DNA of 64,000 nucleotides from CAWELS01 sp964468205 (GTDB lineage: Bacteria; Acidobacteriota; Terriglobia; Bryobacterales; Bryobacteraceae): the NCBI GenBank assembly GCA_964468205.1, contig CAYXVG010000017.1, positions 1 through 64,000 of the forward strand. The letters run 5' to 3'. The notes beneath the pieces were generated by a model. The model saw only the letters and a program-made list of their open reading frames with translations, did not search any database and was not told the DNA's origin. Positions 25,984 to 33,714 of this stretch are shown here, one piece after another (position 1 is the stretch's first letter; every line of letters begins with the position of its first letter). The position numbers and the translations under genes are program-made.

Positions 25984-27954
25984 CTAGCGCCGGATGGCTC
26001 GCTTCGGAACTGTGGAGGTGGCGAGGAAGTTGAGCATCAGTTGGACTTCCTCGGTAGGCTTTTGGCTGGTCGGCAGAACGGCGTAAGCCGATCCATTCGA
26101 AAATTCGATCCGCACCCCGGCTGTCGCACCGGTCCCGCCCTGGGAAGGCATCGATAGACGGGTATCGGTGATCGCGGAACGCCGCTCTTGAAAGACGTTG
26201 CGATTCCCGTCAGCGAGCCGGACGGCCTGCTGGGAGACTGCCAGGATGCCCGTGGGCGCGTTGGCGAGCGACTCGTGGCCCCGACCGTGCTTCACGCGAA
26301 ATAGCGGCGAGCCGCCGAGGGTGTACGACATCAGGTAGTGACCGCTGGCGGCCTGATGGTCCTGGTCCACGTAGAGCTTGATGAAGCCCATCATCGCGTT
26401 GGCGTAGGCGTCGTTGGGTTTCTGTTGCAGCAACTGCTGGAGAAGGGGCCTCGCATCGGCGTACCGGCTGGCGCGCATCAGAGAGGCGATCTCGTTGGCG
26501 AGCGTCTTGGAGTCCTTGGCGGGCGACGTCTTCCGCCTGGCCGGCTGGCCACCGCCGCTCGACGAGGATTGTCCGCTACTGCCCGACGAGGATTGTCCAC
26601 GGCCCTCCGACGGCGTCAGGCCCATGACCTTTTCCCACATAGTGGTCACGCCGGACTTACTGACCACCCGGAGGGTCCCCTCATCGAGGATGTAGGCGCC
26701 CTCATCCCCGGAGCCGGTGACCGCGGATGTCGCTCTGTACTTCCCGTCTCTCATCACGACGGTACCGTGATCGCCCTGAACGATTGGCGGGCACTCTTCC
26801 AGCCACTGGTAGCGCCCGTCAATGTCATAGCGGATGTGGCACCAGTGTGGGCCACGGATGTCGCTCCAGTGGTGTTTCCAAACACCAACGATTCGCTTGT
26901 CGATTGGCAGTGGCGGGTTCGTGGAATCGTCGCTCGCGCCTCCGTTGTCAGTCCAACCGCCACCGTTGTTCGGGTCGTCGCCGGCTTCCGGCCAGAACAG
27001 CAGCAAGAGGCACAGAACCCCTAGACCAGCGGCGCCTGAAATCCGTGCCTTGGCCGGAATCCTCTGCCAGAAGTCGAACGGTCCCGGGCCCGGAACCGGC
27101 GCCGGTTTCGGTTGCGTCCGCGCAGGGTGACCGGGAGCGCCGGTCAGCAGGGCTGTCTGGAACTCCCGCATGGCCGGGAAACGGTTCTCCGCCCGCACAG
27201 CCAGGGCGCGCATCAGATGCGCCTCGGCCTGNNNNNNNNNNNNNNNNNNNNNNNNNNNNNNNNNNNNNNNNNNNNNNNNNNNNNNNNNNNNNNNNNNNNN
27301 NNNNNNNNNNNNNNNNNNNNNNNNNNNNNNNAAATCGAGCACCTTTACATGTCCGCTGGTGCTGATGAAGATGTTGTCCGGGCTGATGTCGCGGTGGAGG
27401 AATCCCGCTGCGTGGATCTCTCGGAGCGCATCCATCACGGGCGTCATGAGCCGAAGAGCCGCCTCATAGGGAATGCGCCCGCCCTTGCTTTCGACATACT
27501 GGAGCAGCGACTGGCCGTCGAGATACTCCATCACCATATAGCCGGTATTGTTGGCGGGAAAATAGGTGATCACCGAGACGATGTCGGGACGGTCATGGAA
27601 GCGGGCCACGACGCGGGCCTCGTCGAGGAACCGGTCCAGTCCCCATCGGTAGTCTTCGTGGTTTTGATACACGGACATCTCGGTTGTGCCCGGCGATCGT
27701 CCCGCGATTCCCTGCGGCAGGTACTCTTTCACCGCGACCTTCCGTTCCAGGCGCAGGTCCCACGCCAGGTACAGGACGCCGAAGCCCCCGTGCCCGAGCA
27801 CGCGGCCGACCATGTACTGATCGGCCAGCACCGTTCGCGGCGGAAGGTAGAGTGTCGACTCCGGCTCTTTTCCCTCCATCCATCCGCAGTGCTCGCACTT
27901 CAGCGCCGGGCCGCGCTCCCGCATACAACCGACGCAGATGTGATAAGCGGTCAC
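25984..27954 (-). CDS. Membrane Ser/Thr protein kinase with N-terminal zinc ribbon (interrupted by an assembly gap)
   Basis: This is the last gene of the eight-gene phospho-signalling operon. Residues 7-23 form a zinc ribbon (C7, C10, C20, C23). The kinase domain starts near 47, with glycine loop GRVLGHGGFG, catalytic lysine K76 (VAVKEYL) and catalytic loop HRDISPDN (187-194). The sequence stops at DF of the DFG motif, exactly where 100 Ns begin, and resumes in the last helix (QAEAHLMRALAVRAENRFP). The activation loop, APE motif and most of the C-lobe are missing from the assembly, not necessarily from the gene. After it come a transmembrane helix (AGLGVLCLLLLFW), a Trp-rich beta domain and a TPR-like segment. 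The GTG start overlaps the PP2C stop (GTGA). Confidence 0.85.
   Translation of the reverse strand: MTAYHICVGCMRERGPALKCEHCGWMEGKEPESTLYLPPRTVLADQYMVGRVLGHGGFGVLYLAWDLRLERKVAVKEYLPQGIAGRSPGTTEMSVYQNHEDYRWGLDRFLDEARVVARFHDRPDIVSVITYFPANNTGYMVMEYLDGQSLLQYVESKGGRIPYEAALRLMTPVMDALREIHAAGFLHRDISPDNIFISTSGHVKVLDXXXXXXXXXXXXXXXXXXXXXXXXXXXXXXXXXXQAEAHLMRALAVRAENRFPAMREFQTALLTGAPGHPARTQPKPAPVPGPGPFDFWQRIPAKARISGAAGLGVLCLLLLFWPEAGDDPNNGGGWTDNGGASDDSTNPPLPIDKRIVGVWKHHWSDIRGPHWCHIRYDIDGRYQWLEECPPIVQGDHGTVVMRDGKYRATSAVTGSGDEGAYILDEGTLRVVSKSGVTTMWEKVMGLTPSEGRGQSSSGSSGQSSSSGGGQPARRKTSPAKDSKTLANEIASLMRASRYADARPLLQQLLQQKPNDAYANAMMGFIKLYVDQDHQAASGHYLMSYTLGGSPLFRVKHGRGHESLANAPTGILAVSQQAVRLADGNRNVFQERRSAITDTRLSMPSQGGTGATAGVRIEFSNGSAYAVLPTSQKPTEEVQLMLNFLATSTVPKRAIRR
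27232..27331. other. Assembly gap (100 N) inside the kinase gene
   Basis: Exactly 100 N, with no shared sequence at the two edges. Typical kinases have roughly 80-120 residues between the DFG motif and the helix where the sequence resumes, so the real gap is probably about 250-350 bases. The frame happens to be kept across the placeholder. Confidence 0.85.
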
Positions 27955-28715
27955 TCGAACCTCCTCTGTTGCCGGTCGCCGGTGGCGAAGACGGCGATCG
28001 CGGTGTAGTTGTCGTGGCGGGTCGAAACCCGCTGTTTCAGGCGAGCCTCCATGCGCCGCAGCCAGGCAGCGGGGCCGGACGCCGTGGCCAGGTCCGCTTC
28101 CATCTCGGTCTCGGTCACGTGCTCCCAGAAACCGTCGCTGGCCAGCAGGAAGGCATCGCCCGCCTCCAGCACGACCGGCATCTTCAGAATCTCCGGACGA
28201 CAGCCGTCTCTCGCTCCGAGACTCTGCAGCAGCCGGTTGCGGTCTTCGTGAAACCGGATCTCATTCGGGTGGATCTCGCCAGCGCTCGCCAGCATCTGCG
28301 GGACGCTGTGGTCCAGGGTCTGGGCCGCCACGCGGCCATCGCGGAAGTGGTAGAGGCGCGAATCACCGATATGGGCCCACTGCGCCTGTCCGGCATCGGC
28401 GAGCAGCACGACCGCGGTACTGCGCATGGCGGACAGCCGCTGCTCTCCCTGCTGGTTGGCGCAAACGGCTTGGTTGGCGGCCTGCAGCGCGGCCGACAAC
28501 ACCTCGGAGGCGACACGCCCGCTGGCCCTGAAACCCGCGAGTACCGCGTCGCTCGCAAGCTGACTGGCGATCTCTCCGCCGCCCATTCCTCCCAATCCGT
28601 CGGCTACCACCCAGCAGCCGGCCCCGTTGTGCAGCAAATAGCTCCCTCGATCCTCGTTGACCTCACGGCCGCCGGAGCTAGTGAGCACCTCGGTTTCGAA
28701 ACGCACCGCTATCAT
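27951..28715 (-). CDS. Soluble PP2C-type Ser/Thr protein phosphatase
   Basis: A 254-residue PP2C/PPM phosphatase, without signal peptide or membrane helix. Metal-binding and catalytic motifs are complete: NEDR, WVVADGLGGMGGGE, HIGDSRLY, LLASDGFWE and HDNYTAIAV. It would remove phosphate from Ser/Thr residues placed by the kinase encoded next in the operon. Its start overlaps the stop of the protease-FHA gene by 4 nt and its stop overlaps the kinase GTG, so all three are translationally coupled. Confidence 0.92.
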   Translation of the reverse strand: MIAVRFETEVLTSSGGREVNEDRGSYLLHNGAGCWVVADGLGGMGGGEIASQLASDAVLAGFRASGRVASEVLSAALQAANQAVCANQQGEQRLSAMRSTAVVLLADAGQAQWAHIGDSRLYHFRDGRVAAQTLDHSVPQMLASAGEIHPNEIRFHEDRNRLLQSLGARDGCRPEILKMPVVLEAGDAFLLASDGFWEHVTETEMEADLATASGPAAWLRRMEARLKQRVSTRHDNYTAIAVFATGDRQQRRFE

Positions 28716-30019
28716 TCCCCGCCAACCTCGAACATCGTGCCCGGATCGCCGAGATAGAAGCGCTCTCCCGGCTTCAATGCCGTTCTTGATCCGGCATCGA
28801 TGGCCTGTCCGTCACCAAAGAAAGTTCCGTTTGCCGACCAGGCATCTTCCAGGCTGACCGTACCCGATTCCCGGTTGTAGCGGAGGATGCAATGGCGCTT
28901 CGAGACGCTGGAATCGGGCGGGAAGACAAGGTTTGCCGCCCGCGGATCCCGGCCGAGCACCAGCGGTTCATCCGACAGTTCGAGCGTGGAACCCGCATAG
29001 TAGCCGGAGATCCCCTTCAATACGAGCCTGCCCACGCCGTGCGGAAACGGGTCGGGTGCGGGCCGGTAAGATCTCCGCTGCGTATATCGCTTCACCTGGT
29101 GCGAGACATAGTTACGCCCGCGCTTTGTCATGGCGAGACCCACCGCCCCCAGCGCGACCAGCAAAGTCGCGATCTGCGTGCTGATCAGGATCGGGAAGAT
29201 TCCGCCGGCTGCCGCGCAGGCCTTGGTAGTTGATTTCAGGCCGATCTTCAGTTCCTTAAGCGGACCGACCAACTCATCGACCCGCACGGCCCAATTGACC
29301 CCTTCCACGCCAACCATGGTCACGCCCAGCGTATTGACGCCAACCACGCGGCCGCATTCGTCAAACAGCGGCCCGCCGGAGTTCCCCTTGTTGATCGGTG
29401 TATCTGTCAGGTAGACGTCGGCGTCCAGATGGCCCTCGGGGCCGCGGTCCTTGGCGCTGATGATCCCGCGGGTGACCTTCACTTCGAGGCGGCTCTCCTC
29501 GCCGGTTTCGGACGCGGAAGGAAATCCATAGGCGAAGACCGTTTGCCCCTTCTCCACGGCGCCGGTCAAGGCGGCCGTCACGGCCGGACGGTCCAGTTTC
29601 TCGTCCAACTCGAGCACGCCGAGATCTTTGTGCGGGTCATTCCAGATGACCTTGACCGGAACCCGTCCCTTTTCGCCCGGGGCCAGCCGCAGGAACACCT
29701 GGCGAGAGACCTCCCGGACCCTCAGTGGACCCACACGCCGCCCTTCGACCGTGAAGGGTCCGATTTCGGTGTTCACCTTGCAGCAAACATGATTGTTGGT
29801 GACCACGTGCCGGCCGTCGCCGATCACGAAGCTGCTGCCGTGACCCATGATCTGTAACTGCTTGCCGGCCAGCGGAGCGTCGAGCACCTCGATTCGAATA
29901 TCGGTTTCAACCCGCACCGTCTGCCGCTCCATCGTCGCTACCAGTGTTTCCGCAAACAAAGGGACGATGCCCGTCAGAGCCAGCAGTCCAATAGCCGGAA
30001 CAGGGAAGTCTTGGCTCAT
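28712..30019 (-). CDS. Trypsin-like (S1C) serine protease with a transmembrane helix and cytoplasmic FHA domain
   Basis: A 435-residue fusion. Residues 1-23 are a signal or anchor. A DegP/HtrA-like chymotrypsin-fold protease covers about 30-260 with an intact triad: H77 (TNNHV), D132 (KDLGVLEL) and S214 (GNSGGPLF). There is no PDZ domain. A membrane helix follows near 275-300 (ILISTQIATLLVALGAVGLA), then a linker and an FHA domain (about 345-430; LVLGRDPRAANLVF, SVSKRHCILRY, SANGTFF). The protease therefore faces the periplasm and the phosphothreonine-binding FHA domain the cytoplasm, which suggests phosphorylation-controlled proteolysis (inference). It overlaps both neighbours by 4 nt. Confidence 0.88.
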   Translation of the reverse strand: MSQDFPVPAIGLLALTGIVPLFAETLVATMERQTVRVETDIRIEVLDAPLAGKQLQIMGHGSSFVIGDGRHVVTNNHVCCKVNTEIGPFTVEGRRVGPLRVREVSRQVFLRLAPGEKGRVPVKVIWNDPHKDLGVLELDEKLDRPAVTAALTGAVEKGQTVFAYGFPSASETGEESRLEVKVTRGIISAKDRGPEGHLDADVYLTDTPINKGNSGGPLFDECGRVVGVNTLGVTMVGVEGVNWAVRVDELVGPLKELKIGLKSTTKACAAAGGIFPILISTQIATLLVALGAVGLAMTKRGRNYVSHQVKRYTQRRSYRPAPDPFPHGVGRLVLKGISGYYAGSTLELSDEPLVLGRDPRAANLVFPPDSSVSKRHCILRYNRESGTVSLEDAWSANGTFFGDGQAIDAGSRTALKPGERFYLGDPGTMFEVGGE

Positions 30020-31083
30020 GGCGCTGCTTTCACCTCCGTTTCAGGTTCCGGCGCGCCGGTATCTGGTGAAGGTGCGACAGCCGGTTCGGATGGCTCTCCG
30101 TCAATGACCGGCGGCGGGCCGGCCATTCCCCTTCCAGCGCTCGGATCGGTTTCCTGAGGAGCGTCGCAACATTCCGCCGGTATTGCCGGGCCGCAGCACA
30201 GCCAGTTCGTCCAGGTCCACCAGCTAGCCCCGGCGGCCAAGATCACGCAACCGCCCAGCAAGCCGAGCTTCCATGCTGCCCCCCGGGTTTTCGGAAGCTC
30301 GGCCGCCGTCGCCGGCGAGGCCTTCGGAACGGCGTTCAGCACGATGACAGTGATGTTGTCCTGGTGGGGGCGCTTCTTGCCCAGCGCGGCCGCCACCAGT
30401 TTCGCGGCTACCTCCTGCGCGGCGCCTTCGAGCATTCCCAGGATCTCTTTCGGCTCGAGGGTTTTCGACAAGCCGTCGCTCGCTAGTAGGATTCGATCGC
30501 CCTCCTTCAGCGGAAGAGGACGGACGGTCCGGTCCACCTCGGCCAGTTCCGCCATGCCGAGATAGCTGGTGAGCGAACCGCGATCGGGGTGCCTGCCGGC
30601 TTCCTCCTCGCCGATCTCACCGGCGTCCACCCGTTCCCGCAGCGCGCGGCCGTACACGTGCTCCTGGTTGAGCAAAGTCAATTGGGCTTCGCGGGCAAGA
30701 AGGATATGGCTGTCGCCGACCGAGATCCAGAAGAGCTTGTCTTCGTGGCCGACGGCCGCCACCAGCGTCGTCCCTATGTCGCCCGGGGCGCCCGTGCCAC
30801 AGCCCATTTCGTAGACAGCTTGATTGGCTTCGCGAAGGGCGCGCTGCAGGGCGTCGGGGATCGTTTCCTCGGGCGCCTTCCGCCCATAGGCGTCCAGGAA
30901 GGTCTGCACCGCTGCCTGACTCGCAGCCTCCCCCTGTTCGAGGCCGCCGATGCCGTCCGCGACCACGGCCAACAAACCGCCATGCCGGCGGAATGCCTCG
31001 TCTCGAAGGTCAGAGAATCCGAACCGGTCCTGTTGGACCTCTCGGGCGCCGATGTGCTGTGCATTCCCTGGAAGGAAGTCCAT
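30016..31083 (-). CDS. PP2C-type phosphatase with a C-terminal membrane helix
   Basis: A 355-residue protein. Residues 1-255 are a PP2C/PPM domain with REVQQDRFG, LAVVADGIGGLEQGE, SVGDSHILL, LLASDGLSK and HQDNITVIVL. A transmembrane helix lies near 273-293 (LGLLGGCVILAAGASWWTW), followed by a Cys-rich and Pro/Glu-rich tail (CCGP, ECCDAP) that should be periplasmic. It is the second phosphatase of the operon, tethered to the membrane where the channel, protease and kinase also sit. It starts 6 nt after the zinc ribbon-FHA gene and overlaps the protease gene by 4 nt. Confidence 0.9.
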   Translation of the reverse strand: MDFLPGNAQHIGAREVQQDRFGFSDLRDEAFRRHGGLLAVVADGIGGLEQGEAASQAAVQTFLDAYGRKAPEETIPDALQRALREANQAVYEMGCGTGAPGDIGTTLVAAVGHEDKLFWISVGDSHILLAREAQLTLLNQEHVYGRALRERVDAGEIGEEEAGRHPDRGSLTSYLGMAELAEVDRTVRPLPLKEGDRILLASDGLSKTLEPKEILGMLEGAAQEVAAKLVAAALGKKRPHQDNITVIVLNAVPKASPATAAELPKTRGAAWKLGLLGGCVILAAGASWWTWTNWLCCGPAIPAECCDAPQETDPSAGRGMAGPPPVIDGEPSEPAVAPSPDTGAPEPETEVKAAP

Positions 31084-31089
31084 GATGAC

Positions 31090-31701
31090 TCACCATTGGC
31101 GCCGCTCGCCGCAAAAGGGGACGAACATGAGCTTGGTCTGGCCGACCCGGATGATGTCGCCCTCGGCGAGTTCGCCGGGCGTGTGGACGACCTTGTCGTT
31201 CTGGTAGACCAGGCTGGCGGAATCGCCGGGCAGAAGCCAGAACTTCGTCTCCTCGGGTTCGAAGACCACGACCGCATGTTTCTCGCGGGAAACGCTGTCA
31301 TCGCCCGCGATCCGGACATGCATGCCATCGGCGCGTCCGATGAAGTTTTTCGCCGTCTGCAGGCGATAGTCGCGCCCGCGATCCGGCCCTTCGATGCAGA
31401 CCAGCCAGCCCACCACCGGATCGAACCCGGCCGTCTCCACGTCACGGCGAGACGGCGCGATCCGCCTGGTGACGCCTTGTCCGGTGCCTCCCGCCGGGGT
31501 GCTGATCGGTTGCGGCTCGGGCGTTGGGGCCGGTTTTGGAGCCCCGGCTGGCGCGTTGCCGGAGTGTTGGACGCGCCGGGTCTTGCCCTCCCCGGCGTCT
31601 CCTGCTCGTAGGTCCGCTCCCACGCCGCACCACGGGCAGGTAGTGTGCTTAGCGGAGTCGAACATGTGGCCTTGCGGGCATTGATCCAGTTTGGCCGCCA
31701 T
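31090..31701 (-). CDS. Zinc ribbon-FHA adaptor protein
   Basis: A 203-residue soluble protein. An N-terminal zinc ribbon-like element (CPQGHMFDSAKHTTCPWC) is followed by a Pro/Ala-rich linker and an FHA domain at about 95-195 (NFIGRADGMHVRIAGDDSVS, then REKHAVVVFEP and the LVYQNDK region). FHA domains bind phosphothreonine peptides, so it probably links phosphorylated operon products together. The ATG at 31701 has a strong ribosome-binding site (GGGAGGGAAAAAG); an in-frame ATG at 31722 is less likely. Confidence 0.88.
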   Translation of the reverse strand: MAAKLDQCPQGHMFDSAKHTTCPWCGVGADLRAGDAGEGKTRRVQHSGNAPAGAPKPAPTPEPQPISTPAGGTGQGVTRRIAPSRRDVETAGFDPVVGWLVCIEGPDRGRDYRLQTAKNFIGRADGMHVRIAGDDSVSREKHAVVVFEPEETKFWLLPGDSASLVYQNDKVVHTPGELAEGDIIRVGQTKLMFVPFCGERRQW

Positions 31702-31732
31702 CTTTTTCCCTCCCTGTGTCATTTCTCTTTTC

Positions 31733-32383
31733 TCAGCGCTTGCTGCGCATTCGCTCCCACTCCCGCTGAATCGCCGGTGAAGCGCCGCGGAAGGTCATGT
31801 TCAGATCGGCGTCAACCACCAGGGTCCCCAGCCGGTATCCCTGCCGCACATTCGACAGGAAGACGCGGGGCAGGTCGATAAACGCGCCGTCGTAAAGCAC
31901 GTACACGTGAATCCGGCATCGTTCAGTGGCGCCTCGCCGCTGCCAGAGATTCAGGTAGATATTCCACTCTCCAGCCGGAACGTCGCGAATCATGATGGTT
32001 TCCTGTCCCGGGCCGTGTGCGAGTTCGGTGGCCGCCATCCCCTGCCGGTAGCCTCTGGGATTCTTCTGGTTCGCCCGAAATTCGGGCGCTCCGAAGCTGT
32101 CCTGGACAAAGAGGTCGACGTCGTCGCCGCTCGTGCGCCAGGCCGCCGAGACCACGAGCGGGTTGCGTATTCGCAAGCGCCGCGCTTCCGCCTCCAGTTT
32201 CTGATTCTCTTCCTGAAGGCGCCGGACCTGCTGCTGAGCGCTCTGGAATTCGTCCTCGGTCCGTTTCATGCCGTAATCGGGGATCAGGACGATCATGATG
32301 ATCAGCACCGCGCCGAGAGCTCCGGCGATCACGTCCAACATCGAGAGATTGAAGATGTTGATCTCACGGCTTCGGGGCTTCAT
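31733..32383 (-). CDS. MotB/ExbD-like membrane plug protein with a novel C-terminal domain
   Basis: A 216-residue single-pass membrane protein. Its N-terminus has the layout of ion-motor stator B subunits: a short cytoplasmic tail, then SMLDVIAGALGAVLIIMIVL with an aspartate (D17) at the start of the helix, the place of the proton-carrying Asp in MotB and ExbD. A coiled coil follows (about 45-72). Instead of an OmpA peptidoglycan domain, the C-terminal 130 residues form a probable beta-sandwich (WRTSGDDVDLFVQD, GEWNIYLNLWQRRG, YVLYDGAFIDL) reminiscent of DUF2135-type domains. It lies 13 nt after the channel gene, its expected partner. Confidence 0.75.
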   Translation of the reverse strand: MKPRSREINIFNLSMLDVIAGALGAVLIIMIVLIPDYGMKRTEDEFQSAQQQVRRLQEENQKLEAEARRLRIRNPLVVSAAWRTSGDDVDLFVQDSFGAPEFRANQKNPRGYRQGMAATELAHGPGQETIMIRDVPAGEWNIYLNLWQRRGATERCRIHVYVLYDGAFIDLPRVFLSNVRQGYRLGTLVVDADLNMTFRGASPAIQREWERMRSKR

Positions 32384-32396
32384 GGTCTCTGACCGG

Positions 32397-33200
32397 CTAG
32401 TCTCCCGCGTACATCCGATTCACCAGATTGCGCAGGCAGTAATTGCCTGCCAGATTCAGGCTCTGCTCCTCTTGCTTCTGGACCAGATGGATGCCGAGCA
32501 CGAGGATCGCGCTTTCGGCGAGCGCGATGATCGTGGTGTTGAAGGCGACCGCCAGGTTTCCGGCCACATTCTGCAGAACAATATCGTCGGTGTTGATCGC
32601 CTCGAGGGCGCTCGCAATTCCGACTACCGTACCGATGAAGCCCAAGGTGGGGATCAGCCAGGCTAGGTACCGCAGGATGGCGTAGCGCAAGTCCACCCGA
32701 TGGGCGATCAATTCCAGGCTGCTGTTGAGAACGCTGACCATCTGATCCACTGACCGGCTGGCCTGAAACTGCAGAATCGCCATATCGATGAGCGACGGCA
32801 GGAATCCGTTGTCGCCGTCGAAACGCCCGGCTACCCGCTGCCGGATGGGCCCCAGATCGCGGCCCTGCAGAACGGATTCGTCGTCCTCGGGCAGATACCG
32901 CTGATCGAGGAAGCCCAACTCAAATCCGGCCACCCGCCAGCGAATGAACAGTTCGCCCAGCCCCAGGACGAACATCAAATGCATGATGTTCTGGATGGTC
33001 AGGGGGAAGGGGAACTGGCTGTGGTCACTATAGTCCAACAGCAAAACCGCGAGATCCGAGTTCTTCTCCAGCATGACCGTCAGGAGGGCGATGACAACTG
33101 CCCCCAGACCCATCGCGCCTCCCAGCAGGATGACGCGCCTCGGCAAGCCCTGCGATGAAAGCGCCAGGTCGCGCTGATTTACGCCCCACAGGTCCGGCAT
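32397..33200 (-). CDS. MotA/TolQ/ExbB-like proton-channel protein
   Basis: A 267-residue polytopic protein. Hydrophobic helices lie near 24-45, 68-86, 183-205 and 226-248. The signature region AWLIPTLGFIGTVVGIASAL followed by NLAVAFNTTIIALAESAILV matches the MotA/TolQ/ExbB channel core, including the threonines lining the pore. It would form the pentameric A subunit of an ion-driven motor with the plug protein encoded next. It differs from the classical ExbB at 62 kb in having an extra N-terminal helix pair. Its ATG (33200) has GGGGGAA upstream and overlaps the FHA-zinc ribbon gene by 22 nt. Confidence 0.85.
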   Translation of the reverse strand: MPDLWGVNQRDLALSSQGLPRRVILLGGAMGLGAVVIALLTVMLEKNSDLAVLLLDYSDHSQFPFPLTIQNIMHLMFVLGLGELFIRWRVAGFELGFLDQRYLPEDDESVLQGRDLGPIRQRVAGRFDGDNGFLPSLIDMAILQFQASRSVDQMVSVLNSSLELIAHRVDLRYAILRYLAWLIPTLGFIGTVVGIASALEAINTDDIVLQNVAGNLAVAFNTTIIALAESAILVLGIHLVQKQEEQSLNLAGNYCLRNLVNRMYAGD

Positions 33201-33595
33201 CGTTCCCCCTTCACCTTGACGTCGCCGCAGAGACAGCGGACCAGACGTTGCCCCCCCAATCGCGGATCCGGCGGCGGAGGCGGTTCCGGCGGTTTGGGCT
33301 TCAGATGGTTCGTATCGGTTTTGGGATGCTTCCGGCGGATCGCGGCGAGCAGGTCCTCGACCGACAGAACCACCTCGCCGAACTGGACAGAGTCATCCGG
33401 CGATAAGAAGTCCTGGTCGACTGCGATCTTCCGGCCGCTTCGGATGACGAAAGTGCCGTTGGCGCTGCGGCAGTCAGTCAGGAAGATATGATCGCCTTCG
33501 GTGAGGATAATCTGGGCGTGGTTCCGACTCACAGAGTCATCGGCAATTGGCACGTCGCATTCTCTGCTACGGCCGACCGAAAAGCGCTTTTCCAC
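33179..33595 (-). CDS. FHA-zinc ribbon adaptor protein (first gene of the operon)
   Basis: A 138-residue soluble protein. An FHA domain at about 1-88 shows FSVGRSRECDVPIADDSVS, RNHAQI and CRSANGTFV. A proline-rich linker with PPEPPPPPDP follows, and then a C-terminal zinc ribbon (CLCGDVKVKGERCRTCG). The arrangement mirrors that of the zinc ribbon-FHA protein three genes downstream. It probably recognises phosphothreonine on the kinase, phosphatase or motor proteins (inference). The start is a GTG at 33595, about 33 nt after the predicted transcription start. Confidence 0.85.
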   Translation of the reverse strand: MEKRFSVGRSRECDVPIADDSVSRNHAQIILTEGDHIFLTDCRSANGTFVIRSGRKIAVDQDFLSPDDSVQFGEVVLSVEDLLAAIRRKHPKTDTNHLKPKPPEPPPPPDPRLGGQRLVRCLCGDVKVKGERCRTCGA

Positions 33596-33634
33596 CGCCT
33601 TCGCCCCTCCGCTTCGCCCAGATTTGATTTCTAA

Positions 33635-33663
33635 ATATTACGCTAGCTGCTCAATGCAGTCAA
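33635..33663 (-). promoter_or_regulatory. Promoter of the kinase/phosphatase/motor operon
   Basis: On the minus strand TTGACT (33658-33663), a 17-nt spacer and TAATAT (33635-33640). The predicted transcription start is near 33628. It drives the operon divergently from the sulfatase gene. Confidence 0.75.
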
Positions 33664-33701
33664 GAGGGAGAAGGGTGCGCGACATAGCTTCGCGGCTACA
33701 G

Positions 33702-33707
33702 TAGACT
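33702..33707 (+). promoter_or_regulatory. TAGACT -10 box, 7 nt before ATG
   Basis: TAGACT, then GCTAGTG, then the ATG at 33715, with no Shine-Dalgarno sequence. A GCGACA hexamer 17 nt further upstream (33679-33684) is a weak -35 candidate. Confidence 0.5.
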
Positions 33708-33714
33708 GCTAGTG

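Noticed and set aside
25984..33595. Type VI secretion threonine-phosphorylation arm or Zorya defence system
   Set aside because: No Tss, VgrG or ClpV genes and no ZorC/D helicase or nuclease are present, and the plug lacks an OmpA domain. The cluster is reported as its own arrangement.
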